From Variovorax sp. S12S4 (GTDB lineage Bacteria > Pseudomonadota > Gammaproteobacteria > Burkholderiales > Burkholderiaceae_C), in the NCBI RefSeq assembly GCF_023195515.1, contig NZ_JALPKR020000002.1, positions 1,465,001-1,529,000 of the forward strand: DNA of 64,000 nt, in the 5' to 3' direction. The notes below the pieces were generated by a model, which was not told the origin of the DNA, did no database searches, and worked only from the letters and a program-made list of their open reading frames with translations. The position numbers and the translations under genes were made by a program. Shown here one piece after another: positions 39,501 to 48,152 of the stretch (position 1 is its first letter; every line of letters begins with the position of its first letter).

Positions 39501-40165
39501 GCGCTCGACTCGACGATTTCCTGGATCGTCTTCATGCCCGACCAGACGCCCGAGAAGCGGCTCATCGCAAAGGCGTGAATGCCCAGGTCCAATATTTCCT
39601 GCACATTGGCCGGAAAGAACACCGGCGTGCCGCAGGCCTTGAAGATGTGGTCGCTCTGGTGCGCGGCCGTGCTGCTCTTGGAAATGTGGTCGTCGCCTGC
39701 CACCGCAATCACGCCGCCCCATTCGGTGGTGCCGGCCATGTTGGCGTGCTTGAAGACGTCGGAGCAGCGGTCCACGCCCGGGCCCTTGCCGTACCAGATG
39801 CCGAAGACGCCGTCGAACTTGTTGGTGCCCGCGGGCGAGAAGCCCAGTTGCTGGGTGCCCCAGAGCGCCGTGGCGGCAAGCTCTTCATTCACGCCGGGCT
39901 GGAAGACGATGTTCTGTTCCTTCAGGAACTTGCTGGCCTTCCACAGCGCCTGGTCATAGCCGCCGAGCGGAGAGCCGCGATAGCCGCTGATGAAGCCCGC
40001 GGTGTTCTTGCCGGCCTGCTTGTCGCGCAGCCGCTGCAGCATGGGCAGCTTGACCAGCGCCTGCACCCCGCTCATGAAGGCCCGGCCGTAGTCGAGGCTG
40101 TATTTGTCGTCGAGCGTGACGGTTTCCAGCGCCTTGCGGATGTGCTCGGGCAGCGGTGCGTTCAT
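36557..40165 (-). CDS. Indolepyruvate ferredoxin oxidoreductase, fused alpha/beta form
   Basis: A 1202-residue TPP and Fe-S enzyme that oxidatively decarboxylates aryl pyruvates (from Trp, Phe, Tyr) to acyl-CoA. In order: pyrimidine-binding domain (FISGYRGSPLGGYD), linker, TPP-binding domain (WFCSGCPHNTSTVVPEGSRA, GGIGCHFMATWMD, NLGDGTYFHSGLLAIRQ), a cysteine-rich Fe-S segment (CEGCGDCSVKSNC, later CNKDMSCLKGFCPS) and the gamma-like domain (GIVVAGVGGTGVITIGQLLG). ATG at 40165 with GGAGAC upstream was preferred to the in-frame ATG at 40252. A divergent Lrp regulator 180 bases away probably controls it. Confidence 0.93.
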   Translation of the reverse strand: MNAPLPEHIRKALETVTLDDKYSLDYGRAFMSGVQALVKLPMLQRLRDKQAGKNTAGFISGYRGSPLGGYDQALWKASKFLKEQNIVFQPGVNEELAATALWGTQQLGFSPAGTNKFDGVFGIWYGKGPGVDRCSDVFKHANMAGTTEWGGVIAVAGDDHISKSSTAAHQSDHIFKACGTPVFFPANVQEILDLGIHAFAMSRFSGVWSGMKTIQEIVESSATAMIDPDRVEIVIPTDFQMPPGGLHIRWPDHALEQEARLMHYKWYAALAYIRANRLNHNVIEGPNDRFGIMASGKAYNDTRQALIDLGLDDATCRQLGIRLHKVGVVWPLEAQLTRDFATGLQEILVVEEKRQVIEYQLKEELYNWRADVRPNVLGKFNELDGDFSGGEWAMPNPTANTLLRANADLNPALIAKAIAQRLRKLGILDQAGADMHARIDAQIAILEAKERSMEALKVGGVQGADRQPWFCSGCPHNTSTVVPEGSRAMGGIGCHFMATWMDRSTIGFTQMGGEGVPWVGQQPFTTDQHIFANLGDGTYFHSGLLAIRQSIAAGVNITYKILYNDAVAMTGGQQVGERPEGHSVLQIAESLHAEGAKKVVIVTDEPEKYEGVNIPGDHVEVKHRDLLDDIQREFRAIPGTTAIIYDQTCATEKRRRRKRGTAVDPAKRVVINDLVCEGCGDCSVKSNCLSVEPLETEFGRKRTVNQSSCNKDMSCLKGFCPSFVTVEGGQLKKKAKNKADTPLELGPLPDPAVPVLARDQVWGIVVAGVGGTGVITIGQLLGMAAHIEGKGIVTQDAAGLAQKGGATWSHALIGESQDAIRTTRVGTAAADLILAADPLVAVNAETLARMREGRTHVALNTHSTPTAAFVRNANWVNPQDDCANQIARVVGTDALGTFDADAAATTLMGDSLYANPMLLGFAWQKGWIPLALESLLRAIELNAVAVENNKTAFAWGRQAAANPGALQKRVRPGQVIEFKKRETVESLVARRAEFLTGYQNAAYADEYRQFVGKVQQAESALGKTALTETVARYLFKLMAYKDEYEVARLHTDRSFLDRVEGMFEGEMGKDFKLNYHLAPPIIAKKNTKGELQKQQFGPWMLSGFRLLARLKGLRGTALDIFGRTEERKTERALIGEYRASIEEVIAGLRAENHALALEIASLPEQIRGYGHVKERNLAAARTRWSELLAKWRNPQTAQRVAA

Positions 40166-40344
40166 GTTTGTCTGTCTCCGTGTGGCAGGGCCTTGTGGGC
40201 CTGGCTGATGGGTGTGGGTCTGTGCCCGGGTCGGGCGCGAGCCCATGATCACGCAAAGTGTATGCCGGGGCCAGCGACAGGTGTTTGCGTTCTTCGCCTC
40301 AAAAAAACGCCTTTTAGAAAGAATCTTGCTTAATATCGGTACTT

Positions 40345-40779
40345 ATGGAAAGCATTGACAAGTTCGACCTTGCAATCCTGCAAGAACTGCAGGCCGATGG
40401 CCGCCTGACGAATGCCGAGCTTGCGCAGCGCGTAGGCCTTTCGGCCGCACCCTGCTGGCGCCGGGTGCGCGCGCTGGAAGAAGCCGGCTTCATCAAGGGC
40501 TACCACGCCGAGATCGACCGCCACAAGATCGGGCTTGGCGTGCTCGCTTTCGTGCGCGTGGACACCGAACGTGTGACCCACGACGCCACGCAGCAACTCG
40601 AGGACGCCATCCGCAAGCTGCCCGAGGTGGTGGCCTGCCACTACATCAGCGGCACCGGCACCTTCGAGCTGCAGGTGGTGGCGCAGGACCTGGACAGCTT
40701 CTCGGCCTTCGCGCGGCGCCACCTGATGAACCTGCCCAACGTGAAAGACCTGCACACCAGCTTCTCGCTGGGGAGGTGA
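40345..40779 (+). CDS. Lrp/AsnC-family regulator
   Basis: A 144-residue protein with the AsnC HTH (DKFDLAILQELQADGRLTNA, LAQRVGLSAAPCWRRVRALE) and the RAM domain (VVACHYISGTGTFELQVVAQ). It is divergent from the indolepyruvate oxidoreductase gene, so it probably senses an aromatic amino acid or its keto acid and controls that gene. The 179-base gap between them holds both promoters. Confidence 0.9.
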   Translation: MESIDKFDLAILQELQADGRLTNAELAQRVGLSAAPCWRRVRALEEAGFIKGYHAEIDRHKIGLGVLAFVRVDTERVTHDATQQLEDAIRKLPEVVACHYISGTGTFELQVVAQDLDSFSAFARRHLMNLPNVKDLHTSFSLGR

Positions 40780-40860
40780 AGGCCAGCAGCGCCTGGCCGC
40801 TCGGGCACTTGGCACGCTAGCTGCAACCTAGAATTCCCGCCCACCCCATACATATAGATG

Positions 40861-40874
40861 CCGCCAGCTGGCGG
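40861..40874. promoter_or_regulatory. 14-base perfect palindrome upstream of the amino-acid ABC genes
   Basis: CCGCCAGCTGGCGG lies 22 bases before the ATG of the binding-protein gene and ahead of its AAGAGGAAGAGGA ribosome-binding region. It may be an operator or a 5' mRNA hairpin. No consensus was recognised. Confidence 0.35.
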
Positions 40875-40896
40875 AACAAGAGGAAGAGGACCCCGC

Positions 40897-41655
40897 ATGA
40901 ACTCCATCCGCCGCGCCCTGGCGCTCGGCCTTGCCGCCGCCACGCTCGCCTTCGGCGCCCAGGCACAGAACCGCGAACTCACCGTGGCCTCCAGCGCCAC
41001 CTACGCGCCCTTCGCCTTCGAGAACAAGGACAAGCAGATCGTCGGCTTCGACATCGACATCATCAACGCCATTGCCAAGCAGCAGGGCCTGAGGATCAAG
41101 GTGGTCAACACGCCGTTCACCGGCATCTTCGGCGCGCTCAACAACGGCGACGTCGACCTGGTGATTTCGGGCGTGACCATCAACGACAAGCGCAAGCAGA
41201 GCTACGACTTCACGCCGCCCTACTTTGCGGCGCGACAGCTCATCGCACTGCCCAAGAGCAGCACGGTCGCGTCGCTGAAGGATCTTGCCGGCAAGAAGAT
41301 TGCCGTGGTGAGCGCCTCCACCGCCGACGACATCGCCTCGCGCGAGTTCGGCAAGACCAGCCCCAACATCCGCCGCTTCGAGAGCACGCCGCTCATCATT
41401 TCGGAGCTGGCCGGCGGCGGCGTCGATGCCGCCATGGGCGACAACGGCGTGATCGCCTACCGCGTGGCGCAGAACCCCGAACTCAAGACCATCGACGACA
41501 AGTCCTTCCCTGAAGAGGGCTTCGGCATCGTGGTGAAGAAGGGCGACAAGGCGCTGCTCGACAAGCTCACGGCCGGCCTGGCCGCCATTCGCGCCGACGG
41601 CAGCTACAACACGATCTACAAGAAGTGGTTCAGCAAGGACCCGAACGCCCGATGA
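40897..41655 (+). CDS. Family-3 amino-acid ABC transporter substrate-binding protein
   Basis: A 252-residue periplasmic protein. Signal peptide ends AQA|QN at about residue 23. Family 3 binding-protein marks are visible: SSATYAPFAFENKDKQIVGF, DIDIINAIAKQQG, DLVISGVTINDKRKQSYDFT and GDNGVIAYRV. It probably binds a polar or basic amino acid. It is followed 38 bases later by the permease. No ATPase gene is adjacent. Confidence 0.92.
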   Translation: MNSIRRALALGLAAATLAFGAQAQNRELTVASSATYAPFAFENKDKQIVGFDIDIINAIAKQQGLRIKVVNTPFTGIFGALNNGDVDLVISGVTINDKRKQSYDFTPPYFAARQLIALPKSSTVASLKDLAGKKIAVVSASTADDIASREFGKTSPNIRRFESTPLIISELAGGGVDAAMGDNGVIAYRVAQNPELKTIDDKSFPEEGFGIVVKKGDKALLDKLTAGLAAIRADGSYNTIYKKWFSKDPNAR

Positions 41656-41693
41656 GCAGCAGCACGTCCGGCCCGGGCGCAAGGGAGCACTAG

Positions 41694-42464
41694 ATGGAAC
41701 AGCCGATCCTGTTGTTCGGATGGTTCCGCTGGGACATCCTGGTCGAATACAAAGACCTGTTCTGGCAAGGCGCCTGGATGACGCTGCGCATGACGGTGGT
41801 GTGCGTGCTGCTGGGCGCAAGCTGGGGCCTGTGCCTGGCGCTGGCGCGGCTCGCGCAGCCGCGTCATGCGCCCTGGACGTGGGTTGCGCGGTTCTTCCTG
41901 CGCTGGCCGGCCACGGTGTACGTGAGCTTCTTTCGCGGCACGCCGCTCTTCGTGCAGATCCTGCTGATCCACTTCGCGGTGATGCCGGTGTTCATTCACC
42001 CGAGCACGGGCCTCCTGATCGACGGCGACCTGGCGCGCACGCTCAAGCAGGAACACGGCGCGCTCATTTCGGGCGTGGTGGCGCTCACGCTCAATTCGGC
42101 GGCCTACATCTCCGAAGTGTTCCGCGCCGGCATCCAGTCGATTTCGCGCGGACAGTTCGATGCGGGCCGGTCGATCGGTTTCACGCCCGCGCAGGTCATG
42201 CGCTACGTGGTGCTGCCGCAGGCCTTCCGCCGCATGCTGCCGCCGTTGGGCAACAACGCAATCGCCTTGCTCAAAGACACGTCGCTGGTCTCGGCCATCG
42301 GCCTGGCCGAACTGGCCTACGCCGCACGCACGGTGGCCGGCGCCTATGCGCGCTACTGGGAGCCGTACCTTGCGATTTCGGTGGTGTACTGGGTGATGAC
42401 GCTGGTGCTCACCACGATGCTGCGGCGGCTCGAACACCGCCTGGCGCGCAGCGACAGGGGATAG
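41694..42464 (+). CDS. Amino-acid ABC transporter permease (HisM/GlnP type)
   Basis: A 256-residue inner-membrane protein with several membrane spans and the EAA loop contacting the ATPase (FDAGRSIGFTPAQVMRYVVL, PQAFRRMLPPLGNNAIALLK). It fits HAAT-family permeases. The ATPase must be encoded elsewhere or shared, since the next gene is an MFS transporter. Confidence 0.93.
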   Translation: MEQPILLFGWFRWDILVEYKDLFWQGAWMTLRMTVVCVLLGASWGLCLALARLAQPRHAPWTWVARFFLRWPATVYVSFFRGTPLFVQILLIHFAVMPVFIHPSTGLLIDGDLARTLKQEHGALISGVVALTLNSAAYISEVFRAGIQSISRGQFDAGRSIGFTPAQVMRYVVLPQAFRRMLPPLGNNAIALLKDTSLVSAIGLAELAYAARTVAGAYARYWEPYLAISVVYWVMTLVLTTMLRRLEHRLARSDRG

Positions 42465-42479
42465 GCACAATCGGGCGAC

Positions 42480-44109
42480 ATGCCACCGATTTCCCCCGAA
42501 GAAACACCCGTTCCCCCCGGCGCGGCCGCAGCCGCCGAAGTTCGCGGCGCTGGAGCCGCTCAAGCTGCCCGTGTTCCGCATGTTGTGGAGCACCTGGCTC
42601 ATCGCCAACATCTGCATGTGGATGAGCGACGTGGCGGCGGCGTGGATGATGACTTCGCTGACCACCTCGCCCATCTGGGTGGCGCTGGTGCAGTCGGCCT
42701 CCACCTTGCCGGTGTTCCTGCTGGGCCTGCCCAGCGGGGCATTGGCCGACATCCTCGACCGCCGGCGCTGGCTCGTGGCCACGCAGTTCTGGCTGGCGGG
42801 AACGGCCATCGTGCTGTGCGCGGCCATTGCGCTGGACATGATGACCGCGCCGCTCTTGCTGGCGCTCACTTTCGCCAACGGCATCGGCCTGGCGCTGCGC
42901 TGGCCGGTGTTCTCGGCCATCGTGCCCGAGCTGGTGCCGCGGCCGCAGCTGCCGGCGGCGCTGGGCCTGAACGGCATTGCCATGAACGCGTCGCGCATCA
43001 TCGGCCCGCTCACGGCCGGCATGCTGATTGCCAGCGCGGGCAGCGTCTGGGTGTTTGCGCTCAACGCGGTGCTGTCGGTGGCCTCGGGCTTCGTGGTGCT
43101 GCGCTGGCGGCGCGAGCACAAGCCCAATCCGCTGGGGCGCGAGCGGCTCATCAGTGCCATGCGCGTGGGCGTGCAGTTCGTCTGGCAGTCGCAGCGCATG
43201 CGGGCCGTGCTCTCGCGAATCACCATCTTCTTCTTTCATTCGACCGCGCTGCTGGCGCTGCTGCCGCTCCTGGCGCGCAACCTCGAGGGCGGCGGCGCCG
43301 GCACCTTCACGCTGCTGCTGGCGGCCATGGGCTCGGGCGCGATCGTCGCTGTGCTGTTCCTGCCGCGGCTGCGTCAGGCGCTGGGGCGCGACCAGCTGGT
43401 GCTGCGCGGCACGGTGCTGCAATCGCTTGCCACCGCGGTCATGGCCTTTGCGCCCAACGCGTGGGTGGCGGTGCCTGCCATGTTCTTCGGCGGCATGGCC
43501 TGGATCACGGTGGCCAATTCGCTCTCGGTGTCGGCCCAGCTCGCGCTGCCCGACTGGGTGCGCGCGCGCGGCATGTCGACCTACCAGATGGCCATCATGG
43601 GCGCGAGCGCGATCGGCGCGGCCCTTTGGGGTCAGGTAGCCACCGTGACCAACCTGCGCTCCAGCCTCGAAATTGCCGCGGTGAGCGGCACGCTGCTGAT
43701 GCTGGCGGCGCTGCGCTGGGTGACCGACGTCTCGGGCGAAGAAGCCGACATGAGCCCCGCGCAGGCCGGCTGGGCGGCGGGCCCGCCGGCGGAAAAGCCC
43801 GAAGAAAACGGCCGAGTGGTCATCACCATCGAATACATGATCGATCCCGCACGCGCGGCGGCCTTCCACCTGGTGATGCACCAGACCCGCCGCGCGCGGC
43901 TCGGCCAGGGCGCCATCGGCTGGGAACTGCTGCACGACATCTCGGAGCCCGGCCGCTACGTGGAAGAGATCGTCGACGAAAGCTGGACCGACCACCTGCG
44001 CCGCTTCAACCGCGCCACGGCCGCCGACATGGCCTTGCGCGAACGGCGGCTGGCGTTTCACATCGGCGAGTCGCCGCCCGTGGTGACGCGCTACGTGGTG
44101 AAGCGCTGA
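42480..44109 (+). CDS. MFS exporter (enterobactin/DHA3-type) with a fused antibiotic-biosynthesis-monooxygenase-like tail; frame break near the start
   Basis: From 42571 (or GTG at 42562) the frame reads a 12-TM MFS protein (LWSTWLIANICMWMSDVAAA, LLGLPSGALADILDRRRWLV, LRWPVFSAIVPELVPRPQL). The last 110 residues are soluble (VVITIEYMIDPARAAAFHLV, WELLHDISEPGRYVEEIVDE, SWTDHLRRFNRATAADMALR), a ferredoxin-like tail seen in EntS-like DUF894 transporters. The natural start is probably the ATG at 42480, in another frame; removing one C from the run of six at 42513-42518 joins them as MPPISPEETPVPPARPQPPK and gives 542 residues. If the sequence is right, a shorter protein lacking about 30 residues is made. 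Confidence 0.82.
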
Positions 44110-44255
44110 ATCAGACCGGGCGCTCAGGTTTGCAGCAATTGGTTTTACGGGCGATCGGCCTGTCTGGGTAACTACCGATCCATGTTTTTTTGACCGATTG
44201 GATAATTTAGACCATCATCCCGCCCTGATTGCCCGTCACCACGAGGTACGCCACG

Positions 44256-45077
44256 ATGAACCCGGTCCCCCTGCGCAGCCGCTTCTGGTCCGACCTGACC
44301 AGCGAAGAGTTCTCCCGCCTCGACCGTGAACGGCTCATTGCCGTGCTGCCGGTGGGCGCCACCGAACAGCACGGCCCCCATCTGCCGATGTCGACCGACA
44401 CGGCCACCATCGACGGCATGGTGCGCGCCACCCTCCCGCACCTGCCCGACGACCTGCCGGTGCTGTTTCTCCCCACCGTGCCCTACGGCAAGAGCAACGA
44501 GCATTCGCGCTACCCCGGCACGCTCACCGTGTCCGCGAACACGCTGATTTCGCTGTGGAAAGACATCGGTGCCTGCGTTGCGAAGGCCGGGGTGCGCAAG
44601 CTGGTGCTCTACAACAGCCACGGCGGCCAGATGAGCGTGATGGACATCGTCGCGCGCGACCTGCGCGAGGAGCACGACATGATGGTCGTGGCCGCCAACT
44701 GGTACACGCTCGGTTTGCCCGAAGGGCTTTTCACCGCGCACGAGGGCAAGCACGGCATTCACGCGGGTGACCTCGAAAGCTCCGTGATGCTGCACCTCAC
44801 GCCCAACTACGTGCGGAAGGACCAGTTCCAGAACTTCAGCTCGATGACCGAGCAGTTGGCCGCCGAAAACAAGTTTCTCTCCATCACGCCCAGCGGCAAG
44901 CTCGGCTGGCAGATGCACGACATCAACCCTTCGGGCGCCGCCGGCGATGCCACGCGCGCCACTGCCGAGAAGGGCGCCGCGGTGCTCGACCACGTGGGCC
45001 GGCGCTTCGTCGAACTGCTGCACGAGGTCGACCGCTTTCCGCTCTCGCGCCTTGCCAACGAGCCCGCCTGGAAATGA
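44256..45077 (+). CDS. Creatininase-family amidohydrolase
   Basis: A 273-residue protein with creatininase metal-binding motifs: VGATEQHGPHLPMSTDTATI (Glu, His, Asp) and VLYNSHGGQMSVMD. GAGG lies 8 bases before the ATG at 44256; an in-frame TTG at 44229 is less likely. The family hydrolyses cyclic amides (creatinine, formamidopyrimidines, mycofactocin precursor). It overlaps the ABC ATPase by 4 bases, so it probably acts on the imported compound. Which substrate is not visible. Confidence 0.85.
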   Translation: MNPVPLRSRFWSDLTSEEFSRLDRERLIAVLPVGATEQHGPHLPMSTDTATIDGMVRATLPHLPDDLPVLFLPTVPYGKSNEHSRYPGTLTVSANTLISLWKDIGACVAKAGVRKLVLYNSHGGQMSVMDIVARDLREEHDMMVVAANWYTLGLPEGLFTAHEGKHGIHAGDLESSVMLHLTPNYVRKDQFQNFSSMTEQLAAENKFLSITPSGKLGWQMHDINPSGAAGDATRATAEKGAAVLDHVGRRFVELLHEVDRFPLSRLANEPAWK

Positions 45078-45862
45078 GCTCCACCGCCACCCCGCCGCTG
45101 GTCAGCCTGCGCCACGTCAGCAAGCGTTTTGCCAACGGCACGCTCGCGCTTCAGGGCATGACGCTCGACATCGGCGAGCACGACTTCATCAGCTTTCTCG
45201 GCCCGTCGGGCTGCGGCAAGAGCACCGCGCTTCGGTTGATTGCCGGGCTCACCCGGCTCAGCTCGGGCGACATGCATTGGTCGGGCGCCAACACCGGAAA
45301 GACGCAAAGCGACCGCGACCTGGGCTTCGTGTTCCAGGAGCCCACGCTCATGCCCTGGGCCAAGGTGTTCGACAACGTGTGGCTGCCGCTCAAACTGGCC
45401 GGCATGAGCCGCGATGCGGCCGCGCCGGTGGTGCAGCAGGTGCTGGAGATGGTCGGCCTTTCGCGCTTCGCCGACGTGTACCCGCGCGAGCTTTCAGGCG
45501 GCATGAAGATGCGCGTGTCGATTGCGCGCGCACTGGTCACGCATCCACGCCTGTTGCTGATGGACGAGCCCTTTGCCGCGCTCGACGAAATGACGCGCAT
45601 CAAGCTCAACAACGACCTGCTTGCGATCTGGCGCGAGCACCGCTTCTCGGTGGTGTTCGTCACGCACAGCGTGTACGAGTCGGTGTACCTCTCCAATCGC
45701 ATCGTGGTGATGGCCGCGCGCCCCGGCCGCGTGATCGACGAAATCCGTATCGACGAACCGTATCCGCGGGGCGAAGAGTTCCGCACCTCGAGCCGCTACA
45801 ACGCGCACTGCACGGCGGTGTCGCAATCCCTTCACGGAGCGCTGCATGACGTCGATCACTGA
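45074..45862 (+). CDS. ABC transporter ATPase (nitrate/sulfonate/taurine type)
   Basis: A 262-residue ATPase: Walker A GPSGCGKST, Q loop FVFQEPTLMPWAKV, signature LSGGMKMRVSIARA, Walker B LLLMDEPFAALDE and H loop VVFVTHSVYESVYLS. The sequence type is SsuB/TauB-like. It overlaps creatininase (4 bases) and the permease (17 bases), indicating translational coupling. Confidence 0.94.
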   Translation: MSSTATPPLVSLRHVSKRFANGTLALQGMTLDIGEHDFISFLGPSGCGKSTALRLIAGLTRLSSGDMHWSGANTGKTQSDRDLGFVFQEPTLMPWAKVFDNVWLPLKLAGMSRDAAAPVVQQVLEMVGLSRFADVYPRELSGGMKMRVSIARALVTHPRLLLMDEPFAALDEMTRIKLNNDLLAIWREHRFSVVFVTHSVYESVYLSNRIVVMAARPGRVIDEIRIDEPYPRGEEFRTSSRYNAHCTAVSQSLHGALHDVDH

Positions 45863-46739
45863 GCCCGTGGTGCCGCCGGCTGAGGTGGCGGTGAACCCGG
45901 CCGACGCGGCACCGTCGGAAGCGATGCTGCGCGCGCATGAAGACAGGCTGCGCCGCCGCGACTCGATGCTGCGCATCGTGGTACCGGCCGCCATCGTCAT
46001 TGCGCTGCTGCTGGCATGGGAATGGATGGTGCGCGCCAACAACATTCCGCACTACATATTGCCCGCGCCCTCGCTCATCCTGCGCACGCTGTTCGACAAC
46101 TGGGCGTCGCTTTCGAGTGCGCTGTGGTTCACGGTCAAGCTCACGCTGCTGGCGCTGGCCGCGGCCATCGTTGGCGGTGTGCTGCTGGCCATTGCGTTCG
46201 CACTCTTCAAGTGGGTGGAGATCGGCCTTTTCCCTATCGCCGTGATCCTGCAGGTGACGCCGATCATTGCGATTGCGCCGCTGATATTGATCTATGTGTC
46301 CAGCACCACCGCGGCGTTGCTGTTGTGCGCGTGGATCGTGGCTTTCTTTCCCATCCTGTCGAACACCGTCGTCGGCCTGAAAAGCGCCGACAGCAATCTG
46401 CGCGACCTGTTCCAGCTCTACAAGGCCTCGCCCTGGCAGACCTTCCGCTACCTGCTCGCGCCCAGCGCGCTGCCTTACTTCATGGCGGGCCTGAAGATTG
46501 CCGGCGGACTGAGCCTGATCGGCGCGGTGGTGGCGGAATTCACGGCCGGCACGGCGGGCAAGGAAACCGGGCTGGCTTCGCGCATTCTCGAATCGAGCTT
46601 TCGCACCGAGATCCCGATGATGTTCGCGGCGCTGCTGCTGGTGTCCCTGCTCGGCATCGTGATCTTCATTGTGTTCGCTGCGTTGTCGCGCCTTGTGCTC
46701 GGGCATTGGCACGAGAGCGAAATGCGCCGTGAACGCTAG
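45846..46739 (+). CDS. ABC transporter permease (SsuC/TauC type)
   Basis: A 297-residue inner-membrane protein with about six spans after a 55-residue cytoplasmic leader. The EAA loop is SADSNLRDLFQLYKASPWQT followed by FRYLLAPSALPYFMAGLKI. Works with the ATPase upstream and the binding protein at 48512. It overlaps the ATPase by 17 bases. Confidence 0.94.
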   Translation: MTSITEPVVPPAEVAVNPADAAPSEAMLRAHEDRLRRRDSMLRIVVPAAIVIALLLAWEWMVRANNIPHYILPAPSLILRTLFDNWASLSSALWFTVKLTLLALAAAIVGGVLLAIAFALFKWVEIGLFPIAVILQVTPIIAIAPLILIYVSSTTAALLLCAWIVAFFPILSNTVVGLKSADSNLRDLFQLYKASPWQTFRYLLAPSALPYFMAGLKIAGGLSLIGAVVAEFTAGTAGKETGLASRILESSFRTEIPMMFAALLLVSLLGIVIFIVFAALSRLVLGHWHESEMRRER

Positions 46740-46743
46740 CACC

Positions 46744-48111
46744 ATGGCAGCAGCGCAAGTCGACTGGAGCGCCCTGCATGCGGACCTGCGCGGGCTCAAC
46801 GTCATTACCGCGCCAAACCAACGCAAGCAGCTGTCGAAAGACTTCTACTGGTACAGCCCCATCCTCACCGCGCAGCTCGCGGGCTGCGTGGCAGACCTCG
46901 TCGTGAAGGTCAGCACCGAGGACGACGTGCGCCAGGCCGCGGCCGTGGCCGCCAAGTGGAAGCTGCCGCTCACCGTGCGCGCCGGCGGCACCGGCAACTA
47001 CGGCCAGTGCGTGCCGCTGGAAGGCGGCATCGTGCTCGACGTGACGCAGATGTGCCGCGTGCTCGACATCCAGCCGGGCCGCATGCGCGTGGAGGCCGGT
47101 GCGCGCATGCACGACATCGATCTTGCCGCGCGCGAAACCGGGCAGGCGCTGCGCATGTGGCCCTCGACTTGGCATGTGGCCACTATCGGCGGCTTCATCG
47201 CGGGCGGCTTCGGCGGTATCGGCTCCTTCCGCCACGGCATCCTTCGCGACCCGGGCAACCTGCTGCGCGCGCGCGTGATGACGGTGGAGCGCGAGCCGCG
47301 CACCATCGAGCTGCACGGCGACGAAATCCAGCAGGTGCACCACGCCTACGGCACCAACGGCGTGATCCTCGACGTGGAGGTGGCGCTAAACCCGGCAGTC
47401 GAATGGGTGCACTGCACGGTGCTGTTCGACACATACCGCGGCGCACTCGACTTCGGCATTGCCGCGCAGGCGCCGACGCTGGACATCTTCTTGCTCTCGA
47501 CCGTCGAAGCGCGCTTTTCGCCCTACTACACGGCGATGCGCGACCGCTTCCCAAGCAACCGGCATGCGGTTTTCACCATGGTCTCGCCCGAATCGATGGC
47601 GGATTTCCGCGCGCTGGCCAATACGCACGGCGGCACGATCTCTGTCGCCGGCACGGAGGCCGAGCTGCTCGCCGACGGTCTGCCGCCCGCCTATGAATGC
47701 GCGTTCAACCACACCACCCTGCAGGCGCTGAAGGCCGACCGCGGCTGGACGTACCTGCAAGTCGCCTACGCCCAACCATTCGACCCGGCAGTTGTCGAGC
47801 GCCATCTGCAAATCTTCGGTGACGACGTTCTGCAGCACCAGGACTTTGCACGCGCCGGCGGCGAATGCGGCACCTTCGGCATCCTGCTGGTGCGATGGAA
47901 GGGCGAGGCCCACCAGTACGAAGTGATTCGCGAGATCGAATCGCAGGGCGGCTGCCAGATCTTCAATCCGCATGTGTTCACCATCGAGGACGGCGGAATG
48001 AAGACCATCGACACGCAGCAGATCGAGTTCAAGAAGCGCAGCGATCCTATGGGTTTGATGAACCCTGGAAAGACGCGCGGCTGGACTTCAGATATGGCTG
48101 TGGAGCGCTGA
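46744..48111 (+). CDS. FAD-binding (PCMH/VAO-type) oxidoreductase
   Basis: A 455-residue protein with the PCMH FAD domain (LPLTVRAGGTGNYGQCVPLE, GGIVLDVTQMCRVLDIQ, STWHVATIGGFIAGGFGGIG, SFRHGIL). The C-terminal half is the substrate-capping domain. The ATG at 46744 follows the permease stop by 4 bases; a GTG at 46729 overlapping the permease end is an alternative. It sits between the permease and the binding protein of one transporter, so it probably oxidises the imported compound. No covalent-flavin His could be assigned. Confidence 0.88.
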   Translation: MAAAQVDWSALHADLRGLNVITAPNQRKQLSKDFYWYSPILTAQLAGCVADLVVKVSTEDDVRQAAAVAAKWKLPLTVRAGGTGNYGQCVPLEGGIVLDVTQMCRVLDIQPGRMRVEAGARMHDIDLAARETGQALRMWPSTWHVATIGGFIAGGFGGIGSFRHGILRDPGNLLRARVMTVEREPRTIELHGDEIQQVHHAYGTNGVILDVEVALNPAVEWVHCTVLFDTYRGALDFGIAAQAPTLDIFLLSTVEARFSPYYTAMRDRFPSNRHAVFTMVSPESMADFRALANTHGGTISVAGTEAELLADGLPPAYECAFNHTTLQALKADRGWTYLQVAYAQPFDPAVVERHLQIFGDDVLQHQDFARAGGECGTFGILLVRWKGEAHQYEVIREIESQGGCQIFNPHVFTIEDGGMKTIDTQQIEFKKRSDPMGLMNPGKTRGWTSDMAVER

Positions 48112-48152
48112 GATGACGTCGTGCTTTGTCGTTCGTTGGGTTGGCTTTCGGG

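Noticed and set aside
36326..40333. A 1335-codon open frame on the plus strand
   Set aside because: It lies antisense to the indolepyruvate ferredoxin oxidoreductase gene, has no domain pattern and a composition (Arg, His, Ala, Val, Gly) typical of the antisense of high-GC genes.
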